A DNA stretch of 64,000 bases from Acanthaster planci (lineage: Eukaryota; Echinodermata; Asteroidea; Valvatida; Acanthasteridae): NCBI RefSeq assembly GCF_001949145.1, contig NW_019091483.1, forward strand, positions 668,004 through 732,003. Reading direction: 5' to 3'. How positions within the stretch are numbered: position 1 is the first letter of the stretch; each line of letters begins with the position of its first letter. Below are positions 11,758 through 23,900 of this stretch, piece after piece. Under the pieces are notes generated by a model. That model saw only the letters and a program-made list of their open reading frames with translations. It was not told the origin of the DNA and did no database searches. Made by a program: the position numbers and the translations under genes.

Positions 11758-12727
11758 TGAAACGTATCCTCTTGCGCTCGTTGAATATGATAAAATTCAG
11801 CAATTATAATTATTTTCCCCATACTTGTGTCAATTTCTCAATATTTTCATTATAGCATTTATGGAATAATTTAAAAATCATTAGTCATGGATTATTTCAA
11901 TTTTAATTGCTGGTCTTATTTGCTGTGTCATTCGCTTTTTTCTATAAATTTTTTCAAACGAATGAGTCGAGTGCAGCTAGCTAGCTCGCCAATGCCCATT
12001 CGGTGGTGAGCGGGACATGTGCTGCAATTTGTAACATCTTGATGAATATTTCTGCTCGCTGTGCTGCTGGGTTGAAATGACTGAAGCTTTTGTGTGATCG
12101 ATTTCATTTAGGCGTTCTGATGACTGTATATGGGGGTAGGGCCAATGCAATGATGCAAGTAATGATCATATGATATGATTATGAAGAACGTTTAGGGGGG
12201 CCAGCCCTATGCCTTATCGCAAATACTGCATGGGTGCTTTTACACAATGGTAGAAAGGCACTGTGGGAAGGAAAAAGTAGCAAACATTGCCGTTTTTTCC
12301 TTTCCACAATGCCTTTCTACCATTTTGCCCAATGTTGCTTAAGTCATTAAACATGTGAAAGACAGGTTAGGCAGCAGTTTCTTTTTTTTTACAAGATAGG
12401 ATACGGTTAATGGAATGTAAAATGGGGTAGCACATGCAGCTAGCTCAAACATGAAGGCTAACCGTACACCTGTTGTCTTTTTATTTTACAGCACCTGTAC
12501 TGACATTGATGGTACATCAACAAAAATGTAAGGACGAGTGATGATCTCAGTTAAAACTCATCTAGATTCCAGTACAGGGGCATTTCAAGACTGGGTCCAT
12601 TTGGAAGAGTGGGGACCAGTCAGACATTCATGATCAGGTTCCACTGTCAATATGATCAGAATCTTTCCAATTTATAGTGCAGGAAGTCCCACCTTTTGAA
12701 GACAAACTATTCATTTTTTAATTGAAG
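11755..12727. other. Head-to-head ATP13A1/CHCHD5 intergenic region
   Basis: About 970 bases separate the ATP13A1 start codon from the first plausible CHCHD5 coding position. This stretch must hold both promoters and the 5' leaders. A likely splice acceptor (TTTTATTTTACAG) near 12480-12492 suggests CHCHD5 has an upstream leader exon. A short upstream reading frame of about 20 codons starts at 12540. No TATA box stands out. An inverted repeat sits at 12246-12324. Confidence 0.45.
12246..12324. repeat. Inverted repeat with 31-bp arms
   Basis: Arm 12246-12276 (begins AATGGTAGAAAGGCACTGTG) pairs with 12293-12324 (ends CACAATGCCTTTCTACCATT) with two mismatches, around a loop of about 16 bases. It is a near-perfect hairpin placed between two divergent promoters. 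Confidence 0.85.
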
Positions 12728-12737
12728 ATGACTGACG
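12728..12737 (+). other. CHCHD5: Possible first coding or leader-exon end of CHCHD5
   Basis: ATGACTGACG is followed at once by a good donor (GTGAGC). It would splice to 12852. As read, the joined frame is M-T-D-G-R-L-S then stop, so either this is an upstream ORF with true initiation at 12874, or one base is missing near the 12852 acceptor. Confidence 0.4.
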
Positions 12738-12851
12738 GTGAGCTTGTAGCTTTTGACCTCCAAAATCCAGGCATATATACATGTATTATGTGGGCTTTTC
12801 AATTATCATTATTTGTCTATTATTAAAAAAAAATGTGTATTGCACCCACAG

Positions 12852-13668
12852 GGAGGCTGTCATAACTCTAGTCATGAAGTATTGTGGAACGGAGCTGGAA
12901 CTGTATGGGAAGTGCGTCAGTGAACATCCTAAGGACTGGCAGACTGCCTGTGCTGAGCTGAAGGAGGCGGCTGCCAATTGTTCAGATCACCAGTGAGTCC
13001 ATTTCTCAATTGCTGACTGCCTGAACTGTTGAGGGCGTTCTGTGACCTCACTGCGGATGTCAGTGGAGGGCATTCCTACATGTAGGTAGTGATACATGTA
13101 CAGTCGTATATGAATGATGTCAAGCCTCTTCAGGGCATGGCAGAGTGTGCCATATGCTTGTATTTTAGAGCATTATTAAGAAGGTAATTAGTAGTGGAGT
13201 ACTGAGTCTCAATGTGTCACTAATGCCCTTCCACTAATCTGATCTTGTCCTTGTGGTTTGTATTGTCCTAATAATAATCTTCTTGTCTGCTTCTTTTCAG
13301 TCCAGTAGTTCGTCAAATCAACCGTGACTGTGTAGCAGAGTTCAGCAACTATGATGCTTGTCTCAAAAAGAACCCAGAAGATGTCACGGTGTGTGTGGAC
13401 CAACTGCACAAGTTTTTGCAATGTGCCGATTCATCTGCTCACAGAATACAAAATGCAGTTTTAGAAAAATGTGAGTTGTTTCGTTGCTCTTTCATTTGGA
13501 TTAGAAAAAACAATCTTGATGTGGTAATACATATCCTATTTACATGTATTGACAGGGTGTTTTTTTAACCTCTCCAAAATACAGTGTACCATTGTAAAAT
13601 CCTCTCGTTATCAGTTCATGTTTTGCCTTCTTTTTCCAGCAGAAAAAGATGGAAGTCATTCCTTGTGA
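12852..13668 (+). CDS. CHCHD5: CHCHD5, twin-CX9C mitochondrial intermembrane-space protein
   Basis: A small protein presumably imported into the mitochondrial intermembrane space by the MIA40 relay and held by disulphides; its exact job is unclear in any animal. Exons 12852-12992, 13301-13470 and 13640-13668, with the stop at 13666-13668. Four CX9C motifs form two CHCH folds: C-GTELELYGK-C with C-AELKEAAAN-C in the first exon, and C-VAEFSNYDA-C with C-VDQLHKFLQ-C in the second. From the Met at 12874 the product is 105 residues, against about 110 in human. Exon phases join cleanly (CA|T = His; T|CA = Ser). The start is uncertain: family N-termini suggest EAVITLV before the Met belongs to the protein, but the exon carrying an earlier Met does not join in frame (see findings). 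It is divergent from ATP13A1. Confidence 0.9.
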
Positions 13669-13762
13669 TACAAGCTCTCGTCTTGGCAATTTTGTGCAGG
13701 TTGCCCATCGCATGATCCATACTGGGTAAATTTTTTTTAAATGATTTTGAAACGAATGATCA

Positions 13763-13768
13763 AATAAA
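13763..13768 (+). terminator. Candidate poly(A) signal for CHCHD5
   Basis: AATAAA lies 95 bases after the CHCHD5 stop codon. This is motif and position evidence only. Confidence 0.5.
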
Positions 13769-15637
13769 AAGCTGTTTAATATGCACATGATTTGTGGACT
13801 GTACAGTTGTGCTGGATACAGTTAACTTACATGTACTTGTTATATAGTCACATGGCTGGTTTATAGAAAGGACTCTTTACATAAATACTACCTCGCAAAT
13901 TCTGCATATCAGGTAAATGACACTACCATCTTGCAGCTGTGAAGACTATCCATGTATTGAAGGATAGTTACGGCGGAAACAAATTTCTGGTCCAAACCTA
14001 CTCAGTCCCAAATTTCCTTACCAAAGAAACTGTCCCCTCGGTATAATGCTGGCCAAGGCATACATTCTTGTTCCGAGGCTGTAGCAGGGGAGACCCCACA
14101 CACACTGTACAACAGTGTAGGGACTCCTACCAAATTCGCCACAAATTTGTCCAAAGTTCACACGGCCAAGAGAAATCCTTCCCACAATGTGGTGCTGGCG
14201 AGGTCATGTGGCCACCATTGAGTGTTAACAAATTTTTACCAGGTTTCATGTCGCAGCATTAAAATGCAGGAGCAACGCACAATGCCTCTACACCAAAATA
14301 AGAATGCTGAAAATCATTGAAAACACATTGCATTGTGGGGAAAAGTCAACACTCGCAGCCAAATATCAGTTGTAATTTGTGTCAAAACTTCTCCCCTTGT
14401 CACTACATTGAATTACGTGATCATTCACGAATTTCTATAATTATCACTTGCTATATGTCTGCAATCTTCAAAGTGGATAGCCATTTTTGGGAAAGACGTT
14501 TTGGGGATAAAATGTTTCAAGTACGCTGTACTATAATAAATCCCTGCCGAAGCTGTGCAGTGTTGCTTGATAACGTATTCAGGTGTGCAAAATGGAGTCG
14601 TGTTGGCAAGCAAGTTTCCTTGACGAGTGCCTTGTTGATTCACTATTTTGTCATCTGTGATGAACTAAAGTTGTGTGTGCATTTCTAAATACAGTTATAT
14701 ATGCCACTGTAAGACCCATGCAAATAAGTTGCCTTTGTAGCTAAACTTTTGTCAAAGAACTTTTATTGGAAAAGATAAAGAAAAGTAGAAAACAAGAATA
14801 AAATGTGATCAATGCTGGGTCATACTGCAATAATTGCTGGATGTTAAAGATATACTATTTGTGAAAATTGGCTGGAAGACACTTCCTTTTCAACTATCTG
14901 AGCTCTTTGGTTAGTTGAACAATTATTGAACTGTAGCTTGACCTAAGATCTTAAAAACTCAGTAACCTTTTATACAAGGCTCATAGAATTGCAGTTATTA
15001 CCTTTAAATATATTCCCAGGGTAAATTTGGTTTAACCACATCTGTAAGTTCGTTTTATACAATAAATATTCAAACCTGTGATTTTGTATTAGAATTGTTC
15101 TTTAAAAGCACATGACAACAGTTTAAAAACAGCAAAATACGAAAATAAACAAATAATTGAGACAACATTAGAAATGTCTTGTTTACTTTAACACTAAAAA
15201 GATGGAAATGTTCAAAATATAAGAACAGCTAAAGAAAAGAGTGTGAAATCAACAATGAAGAAAATGCTTAATCTTTCTTGGTACTAACAATGGGACTTGG
15301 GGTGCAAAAATGGAAAATTGCATTTTAAATAACACTTGTAAATTACTTGGGCACCTCTTACACAATTATACCAACATTCAACACTGGAAAACAGTTCATT
15401 TCTCATGAAATATTTTTAAAATACCATCATTTAAAAACTGACAATTACTTTTAATTGGACATTTAAAAAGCTATCTTCTGTTCCAAGCATTTCAAAAACT
15501 AGTATTACATCTGCTGTAAATATTCATTACATCATAATGTTTATCACTGAAAGGGCATCAACTAAGTTACACAGAACTAGTCGTGGTGATCCAATGGGGG
15601 TCTCACAAAGTGTTCCAGAAAGCCACAAATTTGGCTG

Positions 15638-15643
15638 TTTATT
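15638..15643 (-). terminator. Candidate poly(A) signal for the mucin gene
   Basis: AATAAA on the minus strand, about 580 bases past the stop codon. It is the nearest exact match I noticed downstream. Confidence 0.35.
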
Positions 15644-16223
15644 CAGTTTCCTAAGTAAAAATATAAAAATAATTTGGGCATTTATAAAATAGTCAAATCC
15701 ACCATTCCTCACTTGATATTAAGTAAACAATGTCTGTCATCACCACAACCACTCCTGGGATTGTGTAGGTAACAAATGTCACAGTCACAGCACTGACTTG
15801 ACAATAAGTGACTGGTCACCACTGTCACTGACCACAGTATAAGACGGCAGCACCTTACAAACTTCACAGATGTTCAAATATGTTTTACACAATCTTTTTA
15901 AATGGCAACAAAATCAGGTTAGGAATATACTCCAATTAGCCATGCACCAAAGGAGTGACTGGGGTGCACACCTAATGACTCAGCTCTCCCTTTTTGCTTC
16001 AAGGCAAATTGGAGTACAGTGTATCCATGTTTGGTTTGGCCTTTAACAACATGAAGTGCTGTGTTCTACTCATTCAAGAAGTTCTGCACATGTGCAAAAG
16101 TCTGAACTGATAGTTTCTAATACTGATGTTTCCCTTTTACTGACACACACATTAGAGAGACGCTGAAGAGGAAAATGCAGGATTTTTCTGAGCAGTTCAT
16201 GTTGAGGAGGCCAGTGTCCAAAT

Positions 16224-17970
16224 TTAAGAGAAGCTTTCAGTATTGGAGTCCCAGTAGAACTGGGCTCGTGGTATCCGGAAAGATGTCTGGCGTTCTGGCA
16301 ATCTGGTAGTGGGTCTTCGGGGTGGTTGATCCTCCTGAGAGACAAAGCAATTGAATTTTGGAATTCAGTCACTTTAAAAAAATCATGCGGTTCCTGAGTT
16401 TACACTGGTCCTGTATTTTGCCTTCACCCACATAGCCACATTATTAAATATCTAAAAACATTTCATGTAATCAGTTCTGAAACAGTGAACAGAATCAGTG
16501 TTTTATGAAGCAAGTAAAACACTCCCCCAAAAAAGAAAATTTATAATAAAAATAAGAAAAAATGTAATACAGGCGATTCACAATGCAGTGCGCCACCAAG
16601 AGGTTGTCATGGGAGAGGCCTTTTCATAGTGTATTGTGGGATAAATAGACGACAAAGTCTCATTCACTAACTGTGCTGTGCGCCGAAAACATGATGCTGT
16701 GGGCTGAAAACATGAATTTTTTCCAAACGTAAACATTTATCTTGCTTGAAAATTCGAAATTGCTCATTGCGATGATGGTTTTGAGTGGTGCTGGGAATGC
16801 CTCAATCAATCAAATGTCCCCAAATTACGTACAAAGTGTGCTTAATCGCAGCAGCCTGTCAACTGTAAACTTGAAATGTAGCCTGTCGCGGCAAACTCTT
16901 GGTGGTGTGCTGTATTGTGAATTGCCCGTATTGGCAATGATGTTTGTGATTTAATTAACAACACAACCAGCTTGAACTAAAGTCTTACCGGATCTCTGTG
17001 TACTTCAACTTCAGCAGCTTCTCGTCCAGTGGCAATATATGGACGGACAAATTCTGACTGAGGGAGACGTGGCGGCTCTTGAGATACCATACTGGATATT
17101 CTGGCCCTCATACGCTCCTGTGAGAAAGTGAGAACAACTCTTCATTGAGTAAGTTAATTCCCATTCAATAATTCTAATTTTGAACGCCAAGATAAATGTA
17201 AATGACAAAACCCGGTTGTTAGCAATGTTAGGGTGATGGCCTTGTGATTTTTGCTTGGCTTAGAATTTGGACAGCTGAAAACTACGCAAGAAATTGCTGA
17301 AAGAAACGGTGAAAAGAATCTTTAAAATGATGGTCTGGAATGGTGTTGATATGTTGTAACAAATTAAAACAAGGATAAGTCAAGAAAAACTGAACCATTT
17401 CATGGCATCCAACTCAACAATAAACCCACTGACTTGGCAGTTTGCTGAGGGATAACCGCCAAATATATACAGATTTCATTCAAAGGTAAAACGCGTGCAT
17501 TTTTCCATGTTCTTGCATCGGACAACATAAAAAGTGACAATGTTCCCAAGCAATACTGTAAGCCATACAGAAATGTTTGTCCGTTAGATCAGTTGCCAAG
17601 AAGCTTACATTCAGGTATGGAGACTGAGTGATAACATTGGCAAGATGTCGCATACGACTCTCCTCCTCGCTACGCTGGCCCAGAGAGGCAATAAAGCTGC
17701 TGTCGTCACTGACAGACTCATTGTCCACCCCGAGGTACTCATCGGGCTGCAGGTACCCGCGGTACTCAGAGATGCGCGTGGCACCCAGCGGCGGGTTGTA
17801 GAAGATCTTCATGCGGTCCGACGGGGCTTGGAAGTAATCTGCGCGTCGACGGGCCTCAGCCTGTCGGCGACGCACCATCACAAGCATGCACAGGCACATT
17901 AGGATGATCAGCAGAACAAAGGCTGCCAGTCCCAAGGCTATGCCTATAATCTGCAGTGTTGTCAAACCTC
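16224..17970 (-). CDS. Mucin exons: transmembrane helix and cytoplasmic tail
   Basis: Exons 17609-17970, 16989-17117 and 16224-16334. After [10 protein letters not shown] comes one strong helix ([18 protein letters not shown]), stopped by [14 protein letters not shown] on the inside. The 167-residue tail is proline- and arginine-rich with tyrosine motifs FYNPPLG, SEYRGY and DEYLGV, an acidic serine patch ([10 protein letters not shown]), and ends [12 protein letters not shown] followed by TAA. Joins between these exons are phase 0. The C-terminus is not a canonical PDZ ligand. Confidence 0.92.
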
Positions 17971-20900
17971 CTGAACAGATAAAGGACACATTTTTTAGCA
18001 AAATAATTCTACAATCTGCACAATATTTACCAAGCAATTAAAGGTGATTGTCAGTGTTTTTCTGAATATTTAGATCTTTTTCTGTACAGCAATTAGTCCT
18101 CAAGGACATCTAAACATCACTAGCAGTTATGGCATGCCTTTTAACTGTTAAAAACATGGTTTACCATGTTGAGATCAAAATAAAGCAAAAGCAGTGTCAA
18201 AAAGAAATTACACTTGCCTTAACCCTAACCCCCAACGGTGTATGTAAAATTGTATTGAAATTGGAGGATTACGGACTGTTAGGGTTAATACCAAAACACA
18301 CAAGTTTAATCAAGATCTTACTTCAAAATCTTAAGTATCTTCACAGTATTGAAACATGCATTGCAGACAGTTATATATTTTATGATGTAATCAAACAAGC
18401 ACTTGTTGCTGTTAAGCTTCTAAAATGCATAGTGCCAGCATTAACAGAACTCTTTGCTCATTAATGTGTGTGACAGACTACAATTTACATTTAATAAAGT
18501 TTTACAATTTCGTATCGGTTGTCAACCCACCCACCACTTACCACCCCCCCTCCAAAAAACCTCACTCTGAGTATGCTTTCCTTATTAACTTGTAAAAATA
18601 TTTTTTGCACACACTTGTTTCTTAGCTTGATTTGAACTGGTCCCCTTTACTTCAAATCTACATTCTCTCATCCAGTCAAAAGCAACAGTTCAGAATCTCA
18701 CCTCCGGGTGCTGCTGTTGTCTGCGGTAGTCCTGTTGTTGCAATGTCTGGTGGCTCTGTTGGAACAGTTGCTGGAGTCACCGCTTGTGTTGTTACTGGTT
18801 GAGTTATAGGGACTTCTGTTGTTGGAGCTATTTCACACCTACTGCCAGCATACCCCTCAGGACATCTACATTTTAAACAGATTACGGAAAATTTTAAGAG
18901 TATTTTAAGAATCAACAGATTTTATAGTTGTACCTCAAAACTGTTGGTTGTTCACTATGCCACCAAAGTACATTCTGCAGTGTCAAAAAAGAAATGACAG
19001 AGAATTGTACTACTATACCCATTTTTTTGGTAGAAAAGTTTGACTATTTGTAAGAGGCACTTCTTCAAAACATTTGAAAATAAAACTTTATTAATGACTA
19101 AAAGGCATGCAAGCTCCATATACTCGTTTCTTTTTTATACTCCAGATTTCTACTTTCCTTTTTCGGTTATGCATTAAGCTCTTATTCTTAGTAGCAAGGT
19201 CTTCTATTTACACAGAACAAACAAGCTGAAGCGGGCCTTTTAAAATTCCAACAATCTGTTTTTAGTTGTTCCAAAAACCGACAGAATTGCCTGGAACTGA
19301 AAAGTCTCTACTGGATAACATGATGAAACCAATCCTGCAGTGTACAAGAATACTTACGTGCAGTTTCTTCGGAAGTCTCCAGCATTTTCGCATGTACCCC
19401 CATTCAGACAGTATGTGTCTGTGCAGGCAGGATTGATATCTGAAGATGTGAGAGAAAAAGGTCACTTCAAAACATTACACAAGACGGACAGGTTTGGGTC
19501 AATTTTTCTAAATGCAACAGTGGTAGAGGTTTCCTTGCATAAGTGCAAGCAGATTCTCGGGACAACACGGAACAATACTAAAGACTGGTTATCAAGAAAG
19601 TGTCAGTGTCAATGTTTAAGTAATGCAGCACTGAAATTGTTTCTATTCAGGATTGACTAGCCATATAAGCATCATTATCAAGTTTGATGAGATAAACTAC
19701 AACGGCATTATTCAGGAAAAGAAATGAACCTGCACCTGTGATAACAATGGATGATGGTGCCAGGGTGAGGTTGCCCAGTGTTGTAGTGCCGGACACAATC
19801 ACATTGTTACTGTCTAACTGGTTCATCACTAGCTGCTGGAGCTCAGAGCCACTCGTCATCACGTTGTCAATGAACAAGATCAGGAATTCTGCCTCCGTGC
19901 CTTGGTCGGCCATGGTGAAGTTTATCACTTGACAGTCGTAGTAAGAATTTTGCAAGGAGCGTTCCAGAAGAATGGTGTAGCGAATCTAAATAGGCAAAAG
20001 ATGATGAATCAAATGAATTGTGAAGGTCGGTGTTTACGTAACCATCCCAGTACCTCTATGCAGTATCAGCATGCTGATGCACTGGTACCAGTGCTTTCCT
20101 TGTTAACTTGTCGACTGTGGTTCAATGAAATCCAACAAAGGATCGACATTTCGGATATTCAGTTCCTTCTTAGGCAGTTTTCCTTGGCATATTTGGCAGA
20201 AAGTGTGACTTTTTGGTGACTAATTGTCACAGGCCTGAAGTACTAACAGCACTGGTAACCTCACTGCAATGTATAAAATGGGCTCCATGAATATATTTAA
20301 TAAAAGTGTGCATGTGTTACCTTAAATATAAAGTTTCATGCTTCTTGCACATTACATGTGTTTTTCCATCATAAAAAATTAAAAACTGATAATACTGGTA
20401 CAGAGAAAGGAGCATTTAGCTTCCCAGTGGCAGCAAAGTGTAGTAAGCTGGTCCTTATTGTCTCCAAGTTTCGCTCCTGACTAAAGGATTGGGTAGAAGC
20501 CACTTTGGAAGAACATACTGGTTTTTGTAGGGCATTGTTCATGTAGTGAAGTGCAATCCAAGCCATTTTTGGTGCCTCCACTGTTGAAGTCATTCTCAGG
20601 TTGTTCTGTAAATTTGGGGTCCAATGTGTGGCATTTTCTGTCCCTGTTACACCTGACCCATGTCGTATGACAATAGATCTCTCATTGAAATTGACTTTAA
20701 AACTAGTTTTACTGGCATTTGTTTGGCAGGTAACATTCATTACGTAGTGGCTCTTGGAAGTTAAAGAATGTGCTCTAAGCTTACAAAATCATACACCAGA
20801 TGTAACAGGGTCATAAAAACACTGGACATGAAAGTTATAGAATAATCCACTCAGAAATGAAATATGTAACCGTGGAAAGGCCAATACTACAATAAAGACA

Positions 20901-23900
20901 ACTAAATAGTTCCACAGCACTTACCACACCACAGACTCTTAGTGAAAGGTCCAGGAATTCTGGTGATGTTGGGTCACCCAGTGCAGGGAGGTACTGGGCA
21001 TCTCCGGCAATCCTGTTGACCTCGTACACGGTGAAACGTCCATCGTATGTGATGAACACTGAAAAATTAAGAGTGTAATTATTACCAACTGTAAAACATA
21101 CAAAAGTTCATCTTTAATCCCCCCTTGGGGGCATAAAAAAGTTGCGGTGAGTTCTGAGGTTATCTGAGGTTGACTGTTATAATTCATAGCAAGTCTTGAT
21201 TGTGACTTGAAATGTAGGGAAGGACCATTTGGAAGTAAATGGTTTTAAACATGCCCGAATTAAGTCCTTGTCTAAGATTTCAAAAGACCAGTGATGATTT
21301 GACATGAAAAGAGTCAAATGTATCATTACAAACTTTATATTCTGATCTAGTTTAATTAAAATGATCCCTGGATTATATATCTGTATTAATTGCTGAAAGA
21401 GACACATTGAAGAAAAATAAGCAACTGATTTCTGATTACTCACAGACACACATGCCTCCAACCCTCTGGAAACCATCCATGGCACGACAATCACAACTGT
21501 AACTCCCCGGTGAGTTGACACACATCTCTCCACGGCCAGTGCACGGGGCAGTCAGACACTCATCGACATCTGAATAAGAAACAGCAATTGGTATTCTAAC
21601 AACTACACTTGTGCAAAGCATAAAGAATAATTGCTACGTATTTAAATTTGCAATGCATTCCTTCACTCTTTGAGGGAGATATTGAAACCGTACATGTGTC
21701 CGATCCGAAATCCTACAGTAGCTTGATTAGAAAAGTCAGGATATTAATGCTTTTAAAGTTTCAAATACCCAAGGCAATATTTATACCAAAAGTGTTAACA
21801 ATGCCTTCTAACCAACATGTTTGGCAAAGCACAGTTAGGTGTGGTTTGAATTTATTTTTTCAGAATATTTGTGACCGGCTCTACAAAAATGGGTATAATG
21901 GGACTTTTTTCAAAATGAGTCACATGCACATTTGAATTGGTTACATTAAAAGCTTTCACTTGGTGTAGGTTTGAACCCTGTGGCATTTTGCAATCTAGAA
22001 ATGTATTGATTTTGCATAAACATATCATACACATTAACGGAAGGGCTTTCAGAGATAAAGCTCTTTAAACGCAGGAAGTGGAAAAAGAAATCAGCGAAGA
22101 AGAAAGTCTCTAAAGATACCCATAGTAGCAGTTAGGTTTCTTGTATGAATTGTGAAAGTACTGATATAATAGAAGCCAATAAACCAGGAAAAGAAAAATC
22201 ACCCTGTCCACACAATAAAGCCCTTAGCGTGAAAAAGCAGGGTCCCTTAATTCCCCATCATCACAGAACGGGTCAAATTTATTTCCCTGATCAGACATTC
22301 TGAGATATAAATTCTACTTTGTTGAAAATAGAGTGGTTCATACATTTCATGAGGTCTTTTGAATTGAGAGTTTGCATTCATAATACCAACCTATGCAGGT
22401 CTCATTTCCAGATCCGCTCCACCCATCCGCGCACATGCAGGTATGCTCATTACTGATGCCATTAAACACGCAAACAGCATTCTCTGGACACTGGAACGTG
22501 CCTTCTTCACATGGATTGATGACTGTCAAATGAAAGGTGCAAAAAGAATTTTTGTAAATAAGATGTGGCTTATTTAGCAGATGGAGAAAGTCAGGTACAA
22601 GCAGAAGCTACATTATACATCAAATGTAAGGTGATAACAAAAATATAGCGGGCAAGTAGAAAGTAGTTACAAAAAGGTATAGACTTTGAAATAAGTGGGC
22701 TTGAAAGCTACATGTATGTTTTTAAATTTCTGCATCACTGCTGCACAGTATATTATACGTCAATGGCTATTCTACCGTGTAGTCATTAGCTTTAACCTGT
22801 AACTACGGGATGTGGAAAATTATACTGACAGTAGATGATTTGGCACTTTATGGTAAAAATACTTTGTTACTCTAACAGTCCTAAATCCTCCAAATGGTGA
22901 GGGCTAGAGGATGGTTAGGGTTGAGAACTGTCAAATCAAATAACATCAATTTCTGTCACAGTTGCTTAGAAATAATAGAATTCAAAAGTGGCTCTGCACT
23001 TACTTGGATCCCCAACACCAAAGCTAGTGTTGAACACCCTGCTGTCTGGCAGGATGACATTGTTATCTCTCCCAGTCAGACGACTCACAAAGGCGTCAAT
23101 GATTTCCATGTCACTGACAGATGAGTTTGGAAGGAAAGTCAGGGTCATGATGACCCGAGCTACCTGGCCAGCCATGGTAATGGAGTTGACAAAGACGGAC
23201 TGGTAGTCTCTGAGCATACTCGCATTGAAATGAGCATCCAGCTGTAAAGACAAACAATGACATACATGTATATTTCTATTACAGGGGCTGCAGACTTTGT
23301 TCCTTCACCATGTTTACATGCCAGCTCACAGTGCATAACTGTCTATGTGTAAGACACAGGGCCTACACAACTTGCACATCAGTCGTTGCTATGGTATTAC
23401 TTTAAGAAACTAAAATCTGGATTTTACAACAATCGAAATTTTTTCCTACAAAGATTGTTTTCATTTGACTTGTATGTTACAAGGTAATACATAAAATTAC
23501 CAACTTTTGTACAGGTAGCAGATTCACAAAGTAACTTTTGCAAAGTGTCGTGATTTTTTGTAAATTACGCAACATGTGACACATTGGTTGAAACACTTTT
23601 CAGGAAAATACTCCTTTCAGAGACAACATCGTGCTAGTGAAGGGACATTGTGCATAAATTAAATATTTGCTAGAATGTGTTTTGAATAAGGCAGAGAAAC
23701 AAAGTCACCTTATGTGATATCTTTGTTTCGAAAAAGGTCATTGTTCTCCTAAAATATATGTGAATTTTAAACCTGTCTGAAGTCACTAAGCATTGAAAAA
23801 GTTATTTTCTTGCGACTCTGGATGTGGCAAAAATGGGCACCCTTTTCTGTTGTCACTTTCAATATACATTATACTTACATCTGCAGATAGTGGGATCTGG

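Larger units (their letters stand above)
13669..16223. other. Convergent 3' intergenic region
   Basis: It contains the 3' UTR of CHCHD5 from the left and of the large mucin gene from the right. A+T-rich, with no exon or repeat recognised. A minus-strand AATAAA at 15638-15643 is a candidate poly(A) signal for the mucin gene, giving a 3' UTR of about 580 bases. Further AATAAA matches on the plus strand lie near 14800 and 15060. Confidence 0.4.
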
